A DNA stretch of 64,000 bases from Pseudomonadota bacterium (GCA_023419315.1 JAEZYE010000060.1:1-64000), one strand, 5' to 3'; shown: positions 17,194 through 27,347, counted from the stretch's first letter. The notes: generated by a model from the sequence alone, not told the origin. Translations and numbers: made by a program.

Positions 17194-19810
17194 ATGACTG
17201 ACCAGTGTATTGATGCCGCGCAGATCGCAGGCGATTTTCCGAGAAGACTCGCGTTGACGACGGCGGTTCTGATTGCGTTGGGCGTGGCAGCAAACGTGAA
17301 CGCTCAGGAGCAGATTCCGCAGAAATTGTCGGAGGTCGATCTGTCGCATCGAAGCTCCGCGCAGCAGCTCATTGCGGCTGATTTTTCGGAACGGCCTGCA
17401 AGGAGTTCGTTCTCTGCCGGCGCCATCACCCGCATGGTGTCGCGGAACGAAGCGGCCGCCGACGCCGGAAGCGCCGTACAGAACGCTCCCGTAGCGCGGG
17501 CAGCGGCCTTGCGTGACGCTAACGTCGTGGCTACGAAGATTGGCGCGCCGAGTCCCGCTCTGGCGGAATCAGCCAGCCGCATGAATTCACAGGGTCTGGA
17601 TTCGGCTGTCAGTGTGTCATCCGCGGCGCCGCTGGCCACAGCCAGTATGCGTCGTCCTCGTTCGAGCTCTGCCCACGCTGAAACGCATCGCCTTGCTGGG
17701 AGCTCTGCTCCGGCAATGGGTCAATCTGCGGCAGCTGGCGCGCCGGCTCCGCAGCGTTCCTCCAATGCTCACGTCGTTGCGCTGGCGCCAGCCGGTTCCG
17801 TACGTCCGCGCAGTGAATCCGCCTCGCTGGACTCGAATGGCGATTCGCTCGCGTTCGACACACCATCCGGTCGGATCGGATTGGACAGGTGGATAGCGCC
17901 TCCGCCGCGGTTCCCACCGGCCTTGCGCGCTCGCCACGGCCGCGAAATCCCGCACCCGCCGCACAACCCGTGACAGCCGTCATGGCGCCCGCACCCACGC
18001 GGCCCGCCAACACAACGGCAGCCACGTGGGTCGCCGTTGCTCCCGGAAGGCCGCGCGATGATCAGCCATCGGCGCCGACCGCATCCGCGGGTACGGGACC
18101 GGCTCCCGTGAAGCTGCCGGACGCACTCACTGCACCGATGGCGCCGAAGCAGTCGACCCCGCCATCCCAGCCGGTGTCCACGTCGGTTGCCGTGCACGCT
18201 GCCAGCACTCCCGTCGCTTACGGGTCGGGCACAACATCGGGCAAGCCGGTGCTGGTGGACACCAGGCCTGCGACTGCGCGTGAGGCCGCCACGACGGTCA
18301 GCGTCGATAGCAGACGCGCGCCCGAGCCGACCTTTACGGCGGGCGCCGCCTCCTGGTTGTCCGGGACGGCAGCCGCCACTTCTGCCGTTCCCGCCGCACC
18401 GACGCAGTCTCGTCCTGCGGCGCCCGGCGTGCCGCCCGGCACTCTTCCCGCGACGGTGGCGCCGGCCAAAGCCCGTGAACCGCTCGATATACGGCTCTCC
18501 TCGATCCCCTCGCCGGAAAAGAACGGCGCATCGCGGATTTCCAGTGACTGGCTCGAGGATTCGAGCAGTGCCAGCCTGGCGCCCTGGAACGAGGGTTCGA
18601 TGGACGAGACCGCGGTGCGTGCTCTGCTGCGCCCGCCGGTGGAAGCCGCAGACCGCAACAGCCCGCGTGTGCAACAGGCGTGGTCTGAATACCTCGCGAG
18701 CGAATCGGACACCAAAGCGGTGAAAGGCCAGCGCTGGCCGCGTGTGGACGTGAGTTCCAGCACGCGTTCGTATGCGATCGGCAAGGATGACGACGACAAT
18801 CCGGCGTTGCGTCCGGCAGTTGACCTCCAGATCGTCACGCCGCTGTATGACTTTGGCCGCCTCAAGAACACCATTACCAGCTACAACGAAATGTCGCAGG
18901 CGGCGCAGTTCCGCTTCCAGGCTGAAGTGGATGCGGTATCGGCACAGACAGCCGCATTGATCATCGAGATCGAAAAACACGCACGCTTGCGCAGGCCAGC
19001 CAGACCCATATGGACCGCATCTCCGCGCTGGTCTACATGCTTGGCGAAATCGTGAAGGTCGACGGTGGGCGGGGCAGCGAGTTCACCCAGGCCAAGGCGC
19101 GTCTCCTGCAGGCGTCGGCGTCACATGAAGCGACCCTTGCGCGCATCGTCGATCTTGAAATCCAGTTGAGGAAGCTGGCGGGGGAAGGTCCCTATCCGCG
19201 TGCGTACACCGCCACGTGGCAGATGCGTCCCTCCGAGAATGAACCCTTGATGGCCGCGCTGGAGCAGCACCCGCAGATCCAGCAGGCACGCCACGAAACC
19301 GCTTCGGCGGAAGCGAACGCAAAGGCGGTCAAGTCCTCGGCGTATCCGCAGGTCAACTGGGTGGTGGAGAAGACCACCGCGGAAGATGCACTCGGTCGCA
19401 CGCAGCCGTGGCAGACAAACCTTTCCCTCAGTTGGGGTGCGTTCCGTGGCGGGGCCTTGCGTGCGCAACGCCAGGCGGCGCTGGCCCGGGCGGAAGCCGG
19501 CCGCCAGAAGGCCGAACAGGTCCGTCTGGACATCGAGTATGAAATCCGGACCTCGCAGCATGATGCCCGGGTCCTGCTGGAGCGTGCGCAAGATTACGGC
19601 GATCTTGCGGTGGAGAACGATCGCGTCCGCCGCGCGTTCTTCCAGCAATGGCATTACCTTGGCCGCCGCACGTTGCTTGACGTGCTGAGTGCCGAGAACG
19701 AGTTCTACGCCAACCAGGTCGCCGAGATCACCAGCCGGTTCGACGGATACAACGCCATCGTGAAGGGCTATGCCGGAGCGGGCATGTTGCGCGACTGGCT
19801 CAGTCGCTGA
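17194..19810 (+). pseudogene. Frameshifted TolC/LapE-type outer membrane protein
   Basis: Three successive reading frames together make one outer membrane efflux protein. The first (17194 to about 17880) has a signal peptide ending ANVNAQ and then Ala/Ser-rich sequence. The second (to about 18989) continues with an Ala/Pro/Thr-rich linker and enters the efflux domain at WSEYLASESD and TPLYDFGRLKNT. The third (to 19810) holds the rest of the domain, ending RRTLLDVLSAENEFYANQ. At 18987-18990 one extra G would restore LAQASQTHMDRISALVYM, so a one-base deletion is likely. The low-complexity stretch of roughly 400 residues before the domain is unusual. Sequencing error at both sites is possible but less likely, since the neighbouring ABC gene is also broken. 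Confidence 0.8.
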
Positions 19811-19833
19811 CGGTTGACGAAAGTGCTGCTGAA

Positions 19834-19869
19834 ACGGGCAGGCCGCAGTCAATGCGCCTGCCCGTGTTC
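19834..19869 (+). terminator. Bidirectional hairpin between tolC remnant and response regulator
   Basis: ACGGGCAGG (19834-19842) pairs with CCTGCCCGT (19857-19865), and the loop can pair further (CGCA with TGCG). GTTCATTTC follows on the plus strand and a T-containing stretch on the minus strand. It lies between two convergent genes. Confidence 0.6.
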
Positions 19870-19889
19870 ATTTCAGGATGGACGAATGG

Positions 19890-20528
19890 TCAGAACAGCT
19901 CGTGCTCGCGCACGTAGGCATGCAGTTCCGAATAGTTCGTGACGCCGAGCTTCAGCATGGCGTTCATCTTCTGCCGACTGACGGTCTTGAGGCTGCGGTC
20001 GAGCTTCTCCGCAATCTGGCTGACGTTCATGCCGGAAGTCAGCAATCGAATGACTTCGGATTCGCGCGGGGAAAGCGCCTGTCGATTGCGACGCGGCGTC
20101 AGCTGGCGATGCGCGTCGATCTGTTGCTTCAGGGTAGGGGAGATGTAGGCCCGTCGGGCGACGGCGGACATCACGGCCTGCGGCAAGGTAGTCAGGTCCG
20201 CACCTTTTTCCACCAGCCCGAGTACGCCCAGCTTGCTGAGGTGATCCAGCATGCCTACGTTCCCGATCATCGTCATGACCACAATCGGTAGAAGTGGATG
20301 GCGTTGTCGCAGCAGCTGGATATAGGGCGTCCCGTCCGGCAAATCACCGTTGGGCATCGACAGGTCCGTCACCAGAACATCGCGAGTGATTTTGTCCAGC
20401 ACCGCAAACACTTCATCCGGTGAGCGCGCTTCTCCGGCGATTTCACCGATGCCCGTTGTCGCAAGCATCGCCCGCGCGCCCATCAATACAACCGGATGGT
20501 CGTCCGCGAGTAGGATTTGGATCGACAT
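19890..20528 (-). CDS. NarL/RcsB-like LuxR-type response regulator
   Basis: A 212-residue response regulator with acidic pair D9/D10, phosphoacceptor D55 (VTDLSMPNG), Thr and Lys switch residues (VVMTM, VEKGAD) and a C-terminal LuxR HTH (LSPRESEVIRLLTSGMNVSQIAEKLDRSLKTVSRQKMNAM). The MPNGD loop and KTVSRQK recognition helix are like RcsB. No cognate kinase lies nearby. The region upstream is AT-rich for this genome and may hold its control elements. Targets are unknown. Confidence 0.85.
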   Translation of the reverse strand: MSIQILLADDHPVVLMGARAMLATTGIGEIAGEARSPDEVFAVLDKITRDVLVTDLSMPNGDLPDGTPYIQLLRQRHPLLPIVVMTMIGNVGMLDHLSKLGVLGLVEKGADLTTLPQAVMSAVARRAYISPTLKQQIDAHRQLTPRRNRQALSPRESEVIRLLTSGMNVSQIAEKLDRSLKTVSRQKMNAMLKLGVTNYSELHAYVREHELF

Positions 20529-21124
20529 GTCGAAATAATGTTGCCGGAGAAACGATGGCTAGGATACGTCATCTGTGGCTTCAAGCACATTATGTTTTTG
20601 GTTGTTCGAGCTGCTGCAATTCATGTTTTCGAGATATGTGAATTCGTAGTTTCGTGATGCTCTGTTGCGAGATTCGATTGGATAGGTATTAGTACTGAAT
20701 GTCGATTTCTGCGCACTGTTGAATTGCATGAGTGTCGTGCTGCCGCAGACATCGCGATTTGCAGTGGTCGTGTCCGCCCGCATCAATGCTTGCCAGGCGC
20801 ACGAAGAGGTTCTGACTCCAGATAACGTTCTGTCTTGCGAAGCGCATTCGGGCCGCGTGGCGCGTTCGTGCAACACCCACCACAAAGCGACGAACAGATC
20901 TCAGCCGATACGCTGTGCAGCCGAGCAGCGACGTTTGACGTTCTGCCGCTGTGTCATTGCCACCCGCTGCCGTATCAGCGCGCATGCGTAGCCACAACCC
21001 GAACTGGCTTTTTCAGGAATGTTGTTGCGCAGACCGAACGCTTGCGCCCCAGCCACTCGCCCGGCAATGCGCGACCGCAGGGCGGCCCACCGGAAGGAAT
21101 TGTGTAACGCGACACAACTTGGCT
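20529..21124. other. Non-coding region with AT-rich patch
   Basis: About 600 bases without a convincing gene. Positions about 20570-20720 are clearly richer in A/T than the surroundings and lie upstream of the response regulator, as expected for a regulatory region or recently acquired DNA. The right part leads to the czc operon and contains the inverted repeat at 21100. Small open frames here show no family features or ribosome binding sites. Confidence 0.5.
21100..21117 (+). promoter_or_regulatory. Candidate metal-responsive operator before czc
   Basis: Perfect inverted repeat TTGTGT-N6-ACACAA, 7 bases before the ATG of the first gene of the czc cluster. The symmetry and position suit a dimeric repressor or activator. 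No regulator gene is adjacent, so the binding protein is unknown. Confidence 0.4.
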
Positions 21125-21484
21125 ATGTTGCGCGCCATGCTGCGTTGCCCGCCCGTGCTTGCCTGCTTACGCCTGGCCTTGATGGTCATGCTGCTGGTGG
21201 GCGTGTGCCTTCAGCCGGTGCTGGTGCTGGCATGCGAGGTGGAAGATGCCCGCGCCGCCCTCGACGGTGGGGCCGGTACGGAAGCCCCCTCGCAGCCCGG
21301 CGAGCCGGGCGACTGCTGTGACAACCCTGCCTGTGGCGACTGCTGCATGCATGCGCCGGCGACGGTCGCGGAACCTGCACGGTCGCTGCCGTTCTTTCCG
21401 CCGCGTGCCGGCCCGGCCCCGGTGCATTGCGCTGTCATCAGCGCTCACTACCCCGTCGACAGCCGCCCTCCGATAGACGCATGA
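21125..21484 (+). CDS. Small Cys-rich exported protein of czc operon
   Basis: A 119-residue protein with a hydrophobic N-terminal helix (about residues 12-32, signal peptide or anchor). A Pro/Gly-rich stretch and a compact cysteine group reading DCCDNPACGDCCMH follow, then His and Pro residues. The Cys/His cluster suggests metal binding in the periplasm. It starts the operon 55 bases before czcC. A longer in-frame extension upstream (from 20951) lacks a signal peptide at its start and is probably not used. I know no characterised homologue; a metal-sensing or metal-buffering role is inferred from context only. Confidence 0.6.
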   Translation: MLRAMLRCPPVLACLRLALMVMLLVGVCLQPVLVLACEVEDARAALDGGAGTEAPSQPGEPGDCCDNPACGDCCMHAPATVAEPARSLPFFPPRAGPAPVHCAVISAHYPVDSRPPIDA

Positions 21485-21539
21485 CGCCACGCGCCGGTGC
21501 TTGCCGGCGTCCTACGTCATTCCTGTCCGGAGAACTTCC

Positions 21540-22835
21540 ATGTGGTTTCGTTGTGTGGCGGCCTTGGCCGTCATGTGCGCCGTGCCGTGCGTTCCAGCAC
21601 GCGCGCAGTCATCGCCTGCATCCGCGTCACCCTTGAGCCTCGACGAGGCATTCACGCGGGTCGCATCCACCCATCCCGATTTGCGGCTGTTCGGTGCGCG
21701 GCACGACGTGCTGCTGGCCGAACGCGAGCAGGCGGCGTTGCGCCCGGCGTGGACAGCCGGCGCGGAGCTCGAGAACGTCCTCGGATCGGGACAGGCGCGC
21801 GGATTGGAGCGTGCCGAACTGACCATCAGTCTGGCGTCGGTGTTCGAACGCGGCGGCAAGCTGGATGCGCGCAAGGCACTGGCGCAGGCGCGCATCGATG
21901 CCGGGGCCATCGCGCGTGAAAGCCGAAGGCTCGACCTATTGGCCGAAACCGCGCGCCGCTATCTGGCGGTCGTGGCGGCCAATGAACAGCGCACGCTGGC
22001 CGCGGTCGATATCGCGCAACGCAAGCGCACCGTTTCGGCCGCGCGCAAGCGCCTCGATGCCGGCGCCTCGCCGGAATCCGTCGTGCTCACTGCGCAGGCC
22101 GCGCTGGCGCGTGCCGAACTCGCGCTTGCGCGCAGCGAACATCAGTTCGTTGCAGCGCGACAGCACCTGGCGGCGCTGTGGGGCGAGCGCGCACCGTCAT
22201 TCGCGATTGCGTCGTCACGGGTGCCGGAGCTTCCGCGGATTGCCGAGTTGCCGGCGCTATCGGCATGGCTGGAACGCACGCCGGAATTGCAACAGTTCGC
22301 CAGCGAACAGCGCGTGCGCGAGGCGCGGCTGCAGCTGGCGCGCAGCGAAGCACGCGCCGATATCGATTGGTCGATCGGCGTGCGAGGTTTCCAGGAGGGC
22401 GACGACGTCGGGCTGGTCGCGGCGGTGTCCATGCCGCTGGGCGCGTCCGCGCGGGCGCGGCCGGCCATCCGTGTGGCGGAAGCCGAACTCGCATCGCTTG
22501 GCATCGAACGGGAATCCCTGGACATCGCGTTGTACTCGACGCTGGTCGAAGCGCACGGGCGCTATCGCATCGCGCAGCAGGAAGTCGTGCGCCTGCGCGA
22601 TGACGTGGTGCCGCGATTGGTCAGAGCCGAAGCCGCGGCCGAACGTGCCTACCTCGCCGGCGCGATCAGCTATCTGGAATGGGCGCAGTTGCAATCGGAA
22701 ACCACCGCTGCCCGCAAACAGCAACTCGACGCCGCGCTGGACGCACACGGCGCCTTGATCGAACTGCAGCGCCTGACCGGCACGTCGTTGCTGGACGACG
22801 GCCCTGCATCCATCTCCGGAGGAACCGAACCATGA
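21540..22835 (+). CDS. czcC: CzcC-type outer membrane efflux protein
   Basis: A 431-residue TolC-like channel of a heavy-metal RND pump. A signal peptide (MWFRCVAALAVMCAVPCVPARAQ) supports the start at 21540 rather than the upstream in-frame ATG at 21501. Two efflux-protein repeats follow, with long helices around residues 60-200 and 270-410. The ERGGKLDAR and YLAGAISYLEWAQLQ blocks resemble the CzcC subgroup. The stop overlaps the next start (ATGA). Confidence 0.88.
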   Translation: MWFRCVAALAVMCAVPCVPARAQSSPASASPLSLDEAFTRVASTHPDLRLFGARHDVLLAEREQAALRPAWTAGAELENVLGSGQARGLERAELTISLASVFERGGKLDARKALAQARIDAGAIARESRRLDLLAETARRYLAVVAANEQRTLAAVDIAQRKRTVSAARKRLDAGASPESVVLTAQAALARAELALARSEHQFVAARQHLAALWGERAPSFAIASSRVPELPRIAELPALSAWLERTPELQQFASEQRVREARLQLARSEARADIDWSIGVRGFQEGDDVGLVAAVSMPLGASARARPAIRVAEAELASLGIERESLDIALYSTLVEAHGRYRIAQQEVVRLRDDVVPRLVRAEAAAERAYLAGAISYLEWAQLQSETTAARKQQLDAALDAHGALIELQRLTGTSLLDDGPASISGGTEP

Positions 22836-24079
22836 TCCGAAGCCTGAGCGTTGCCGCGATGATGTTCCTCCTGTCGGCCTGCGGCAAACCCGAGGCCGGC
22901 GACCACGCGCACGACGACGGCGCTGCACGGGGCGATCACGGCGATGAAGCGACCGGCGCACACGGCGGCCGCCTGCTGGCGCAGTCCGGCTATGCCGTCG
23001 AACTGAAGATCGCCGAGGACGGCACGCCGCCGCGCTTGCAGGCGTGGCTGTATCAGGATGGCAAGCCGTTGCCGCCGCAGTCCGGCACGATCGAAGTGCG
23101 GCTGCAGCGGCTCGGCGGCGCGAGCGAAGTTCATCGTCTGGTTCCGCAGCCTGATGGCAGCCTGCGTGCGGCAACGGAAGTCGCCGAACCGCACTCGTTC
23201 GATGTCCAGGTCAATGCGCGTGTGCAGGACAGGCCGCTGACATGGACGTATGAAAGCTACGAAGGCCGCACGACCATCAATGCCGAGGCGGCCCGCGATG
23301 TCGGCCTGCGCGTGATGCCGGTCGGGCCAGGCACGATTGCCGACGCGCATGAGGTGCAGGGATTGCTGACGTCGGTGGAAGGGCGTGCGGCCAGCATCAC
23401 CGCGCGCTTTCCGGGCCCCATCCGGCGCGTGGCGGTGAACGTGGGCGACACGGTGCGTGCCGGCCAGACGCTGGCGACGGTGGAGAGCAACCTCAGCCTG
23501 ACGACGTATCCGGTGACATCACCAATCGCCGGCGTCGTGCTCGCACGGCAGGCCAGCGTGGGCGCGATGGCGGGCGAGGGCGCAGTGCTGTTCGAAGTGG
23601 CGGATCTCTCCACGTTATGGGTCGATCTGCACATCTTCGGCGCCGACGCCCAGCACATCACGGCCGGCGTGCCGGTGACGATCACGCGCATGAGCGATGG
23701 CGTCACCGCGGAGACCACGCTGGAGCGCGTCCTGCCCGGCACCGCCACCGCCAGCCAGAGCACCGTCGCACGCGCCACGTTGACCAATCGCGATGGCCTG
23801 TGGCGGCCGGGTTCGGCGGTGAAGGCGCGCATCACCGTCGATCGCACGCCGGCGGCGCGGGTCGTGCCGCTGTCCGCGTTGCAGACGCTGGGCGGTCGCG
23901 ATGTCGTGTTCGTCCGGGTCGGCGACATCCATGAAGCGCGCCCGGTCACGCTGGGCAAACGCGATGCGACGCAGGTGGAAATCCTCTCCGGCCTGCAAGA
24001 GGGTCAGTCGGTGGTGATCGAGCAGAGCTATGTGGTGAAGGCCGATATCGAGAAATCGGGGGCCTCGCATGAGCACTGA
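22832..24079 (+). CDS. czcB: CzcB-type periplasmic adaptor lipoprotein
   Basis: A 415-residue membrane fusion protein with lipobox LLSAC (C17). A His/Asp-rich segment (residues 22-45, HAHDD and HGDEATGAHGG) follows, a typical metal-capture stretch. Then come an N-terminal beta domain, a short barrel-sandwich (VAVNVGDTVRAGQTLATVES), a beta-barrel and a membrane-proximal domain. It links the inner membrane pump CzcA to CzcC. The start lies in the ATGA overlap with czcC; an upstream in-frame reading (from 22679) lies inside czcC and is rejected. It overlaps czcA by 11 bases. Confidence 0.9.
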   Translation: MIRSLSVAAMMFLLSACGKPEAGDHAHDDGAARGDHGDEATGAHGGRLLAQSGYAVELKIAEDGTPPRLQAWLYQDGKPLPPQSGTIEVRLQRLGGASEVHRLVPQPDGSLRAATEVAEPHSFDVQVNARVQDRPLTWTYESYEGRTTINAEAARDVGLRVMPVGPGTIADAHEVQGLLTSVEGRAASITARFPGPIRRVAVNVGDTVRAGQTLATVESNLSLTTYPVTSPIAGVVLARQASVGAMAGEGAVLFEVADLSTLWVDLHIFGADAQHITAGVPVTITRMSDGVTAETTLERVLPGTATASQSTVARATLTNRDGLWRPGSAVKARITVDRTPAARVVPLSALQTLGGRDVVFVRVGDIHEARPVTLGKRDATQVEILSGLQEGQSVVIEQSYVVKADIEKSGASHEH

Positions 24080-27000
24080 CGCCATCGGCCGGCGCGGCAT
24101 GCTGGAAAACATCGTCCGCTTCGCCATCGCGCGCCGCGGGTTGATGCTTGCGCTGACGCTGGCTCTCGTCGCGCTGGGAAGCTGGAGTTTCTCGCGGCTG
24201 CCGATCGACGCCACGCCGGACATCACCAACGTCCAGGTGCAGATCAACACCGAGGCGGCCGGGTATTCGCCGCTGGAATCCGAACAGCGCGTGACCTTCC
24301 CGATCGAGACGGCGCTGGCGGGGCTGCCGAACCTGGACTACACGCGTTCGATTTCGCGTTACGGCCTGTCGCAGGTGACCGTGGTGTTCCGCGACGGCAC
24401 CGATCTCTACTTCGCCCGTCAGCAGGTCGCCGAGCGCATCCAGCAGATTGCGAACCAACTGCCGCCGGGGCTGGAGCCGACACTCGGTCCGATCACGACG
24501 GGCATGGGCGAGATCTTCATGTACACGGTGGACGCCGCGCCCGATGCCCGAAAACCCGACGGAAGTTCGTACACCGCGACCGATCTGCGGACCCTGCAGG
24601 ACTGGGTGATCCGTCCGCAGTTGCGCCGCGTTCCCGGCGTCACCGAGGTCAACACCATCGGCGGACATGCGCGGGAGATCCATGTCACGCCCGAACCGGC
24701 CCGTCTGGTGGCGCTGGGCTTCACCTTCCAGGACGTGTCCCAGGCGATCGCCGCCAACAATCGCAACGTCGGCGCGGGTTACATCGAACGCAACGGCCAG
24801 CAACTGCTGGTGCGTGCGCCGGGGCAGGTGGCGGATCTGGATGGCATCCGCGACATCGTGCTTGATCGCCGCGATGGCGTGCCGATTCGCGTGCGCGATG
24901 TGGCAGACGTGGGCGAGGGTGCGGAACTGCGCACCGGCGCGGCCACGCAGAATGGTCACGAGGTCGTGCTGGGCACGGTGTTCATGCTGATCGGCGCCAA
25001 CAGCCGCGATGTCGCGCAGGCCTCGGCCGAGCGTCTGCGGCAGGCTTCACGCAGCCTGCCGCCGGGCGTCAGCGCGCATCCGGTGTACGACCGCACGGCG
25101 CTGGTGGACCGCACGATCACCACGGTCGCGAAGAATCTGGTCGAAGGCGCGCTGCTGGTCATCGCGGTGCTGTTCGTGCTGCTCGGCAACGTCCGCGCGG
25201 CGCTGATCACGGCGGCGGTGATTCCGCTGGCGATGCTGTTCACGCTCACCGGCATGGTGCGCGGCGGCGTGTCCGGCAACCTGATGAGCCTGGGCGCGCT
25301 AGACTTCGGCCTGATTGTCGATGGCGCGGTGATCATCATCGAGAACTGCCTGCGACGGTTCGGCGAACTCCAGCATGCACTCGGGCGCGCATTGACCGAT
25401 GAAGAGCGGCTCGACGCCACTGCGTCGGCGACCACCGAGGTGATCCGGCCCAGCCTGTTCGGCCTGGGCATCATCACCGCGGTCTACCTGCCGATCTTCG
25501 CGCTCACCGGCGTGGAAGGAAAAATGTTCCATCCGATGGCGATCACCGTGGTGCTGGCGTTGAGTGGCGCGATGGTGCTGTCGTTGACCTTCGTGCCGGC
25601 GGCCATCGCCCTGTTCATGCGCGGCAGAGTGCAGGACAGGGAAACCCGCGCGATGCGCGTCGCGCGGAATGCCTATCCGCCGATGCTGACGTGGGCCTTG
25701 CGGCGCCGCGCGGTGATGGTCGGCGGCGCGCTCGGCCTGGTCGCCGCATGTGGCTTGCTGGCCACGCGGCTGGGCACGGAGTTCGTTCCGTCGCTGGACG
25801 AAGGTGACATCGCGATGCATGCGATGCGGATTCCGGGCACCGGTCTGGAGCAGGCGGTGCAGATGCAGCTGAACCTCGAACGCCGTGCCATGCAGTTCCC
25901 CGAAGTGCTGCGCGTCTTCAGCAAGCTGGGCACGGCGGAGGTTGCGAACGATCCCATGCCGCCGTCGGTCGCCGACACCTTCATCATGCTCAAGCCGCGT
26001 AGCGAATGGCCGGATCCACGCAAGCCGCGCCGCGTGCTGGTGGGTGAAATCGAAACAGCGATGAATGCGCTGCCGGGCAACAACTACGAGTTCACCCAGC
26101 CGATCCAGATGCGCATGAACGAGTTGATCTCCGGCGTGCGTGCCGATGTGGCGATCAAGGTATACGGGGATGACCTGGAGCAACTGGCCGAAGTCGGCGA
26201 ACGCATCGAGGCCTTGGCGAAGGCCGTGCCCGGCGCAGCCGACGTGCGGCTGGAGGCGATCACCGGCCTGCCGTTGCTGACCGTCACGCCCGACCGGCCG
26301 GCGCTGGCCGGCTACGGACTCAATCCCGGCACGGTGCAGGACACGGTGGCCACGGCGGTGGGGGGCGAGGTCGCCGGCCAGCTGTTCGAAGGCGACCGCC
26401 GCTTCGACATCGTCGTGCGCTTGCCGGAACGCATGCGGCAGGATCCGGCCTCGCTGGCGGATCTACCGGTGCCGCTGGAAGGCGAGGCCAATGCCGACGA
26501 GTCGAGCCGTGCCGCCGCCTGGGCCAGCGGCGCGCCGCAGACCGTGCCGCTGCGCGAAGTGGCGCGCATCGAAACTTCGCTGGGACCGAACCAGGTCAAT
26601 CGCGAGAACGGCAAGCGTCGCGTCGTGATTACGGCGAACGTGCGCGAGCGCGATCTTGGCGGCTTCGTCAGCGAACTGCGCGAACGGATCGACACGGACG
26701 TCGAACTGCCGTCAGGCTACTGGGTGGAGTACGGCGGCACGTTCGAGCAGCTGATTTCGGCCAGCCAGCGGCTTTCCATCGTCGTGCCACTGACGCTGGT
26801 GGTGATCTTCGCGCTGCTGTACTGGGCGTTCGGTTCAGTCCGCGATGCGTTCATCGTGTTCACCGGCGTGCCGCTGGCGTTGACCGGCGGCGTCGCGGCA
26901 TTGGCGTTGCGCGGCATTCCGCTGTCGATTTCAGCCGGTGTCGGCTTCATCGCCCTGTCGGGCGTGGCGGTGTTGAACGGGCTGGTGCTGATCAGTTTCA

Positions 27001-27272
27001 TCCGCGCGCTGCGTGAGGACGGCGCGGCGCTGGATGACGCCATCGTGCGCGGCGCGCTTGGCCGCCTGCGTCCGGTGTTGATGACCGCGCTGGTCGCCTC
27101 GCTCGGCTTCCTGCCGATGGCGTTCAACGTGGGCGCCGGTTCCGAGGTGCAACGGCCGCTCGCCACGGTGGTGATTGGCGGCATTGTTTCCTCCACGCTG
27201 CTGACGTTGCTGGTGTTGCCGGTGCTGTACCAGTGGATGCATCGCCGCGAGCAGCTGCCCGCGCCCGCCTGA
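24069..27272 (+). CDS. czcA: CzcA-type heavy-metal RND efflux pump
   Basis: A 1067-residue proton-driven RND transporter of the HME class. The N-terminal MLENIVRFAIARRGLM helix, PDITNVQVQINTEAAGYSPLESEQRVTFPIE and two large periplasmic loops are typical. Membrane helix 4 carries DFGLIVDGAVIIIEN (about residues 412-427). This DFG-x3-DGA-x4-EN pattern is the HME1 type that moves Co2+, Zn2+ and Cd2+, not the Cu/Ag type. The gene is complete. With czcC and czcB it forms a full tripartite pump, so cadmium, zinc or cobalt resistance is expected. Confidence 0.93.
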   Translation: MSTDAIGRRGMLENIVRFAIARRGLMLALTLALVALGSWSFSRLPIDATPDITNVQVQINTEAAGYSPLESEQRVTFPIETALAGLPNLDYTRSISRYGLSQVTVVFRDGTDLYFARQQVAERIQQIANQLPPGLEPTLGPITTGMGEIFMYTVDAAPDARKPDGSSYTATDLRTLQDWVIRPQLRRVPGVTEVNTIGGHAREIHVTPEPARLVALGFTFQDVSQAIAANNRNVGAGYIERNGQQLLVRAPGQVADLDGIRDIVLDRRDGVPIRVRDVADVGEGAELRTGAATQNGHEVVLGTVFMLIGANSRDVAQASAERLRQASRSLPPGVSAHPVYDRTALVDRTITTVAKNLVEGALLVIAVLFVLLGNVRAALITAAVIPLAMLFTLTGMVRGGVSGNLMSLGALDFGLIVDGAVIIIENCLRRFGELQHALGRALTDEERLDATASATTEVIRPSLFGLGIITAVYLPIFALTGVEGKMFHPMAITVVLALSGAMVLSLTFVPAAIALFMRGRVQDRETRAMRVARNAYPPMLTWALRRRAVMVGGALGLVAACGLLATRLGTEFVPSLDEGDIAMHAMRIPGTGLEQAVQMQLNLERRAMQFPEVLRVFSKLGTAEVANDPMPPSVADTFIMLKPRSEWPDPRKPRRVLVGEIETAMNALPGNNYEFTQPIQMRMNELISGVRADVAIKVYGDDLEQLAEVGERIEALAKAVPGAADVRLEAITGLPLLTVTPDRPALAGYGLNPGTVQDTVATAVGGEVAGQLFEGDRRFDIVVRLPERMRQDPASLADLPVPLEGEANADESSRAAAWASGAPQTVPLREVARIETSLGPNQVNRENGKRRVVITANVRERDLGGFVSELRERIDTDVELPSGYWVEYGGTFEQLISASQRLSIVVPLTLVVIFALLYWAFGSVRDAFIVFTGVPLALTGGVAALALRGIPLSISAGVGFIALSGVAVLNGLVLISFIRALREDGAALDDAIVRGALGRLRPVLMTALVASLGFLPMAFNVGAGSEVQRPLATVVIGGIVSSTLLTLLVLPVLYQWMHRREQLPAPA

Positions 27273-27297
27273 AAGAACGCGATCGATCCGCAACGTG

Positions 27298-27320
27298 CGG
27301 CGGTCCTGCGGGCCGCCGCT
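27298..27320 (+). terminator. Weak GC hairpin after czcA
   Basis: GCGGCGG (27298-27304) pairs with CCGCCGC (27314-27320) over a 9-base loop. There is no T-tract. It lies between convergent czcA and the TPP enzyme gene. Confidence 0.3.
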
Positions 27321-27347
27321 ACGTCCAGGGCAAGCTGCGCGTGGATG

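Noticed and set aside
20559..20885. A 108-codon minus-strand frame in the AT-rich region
   Set aside because: No ribosome binding site, no motif and an amino acid composition unlike a folded protein.
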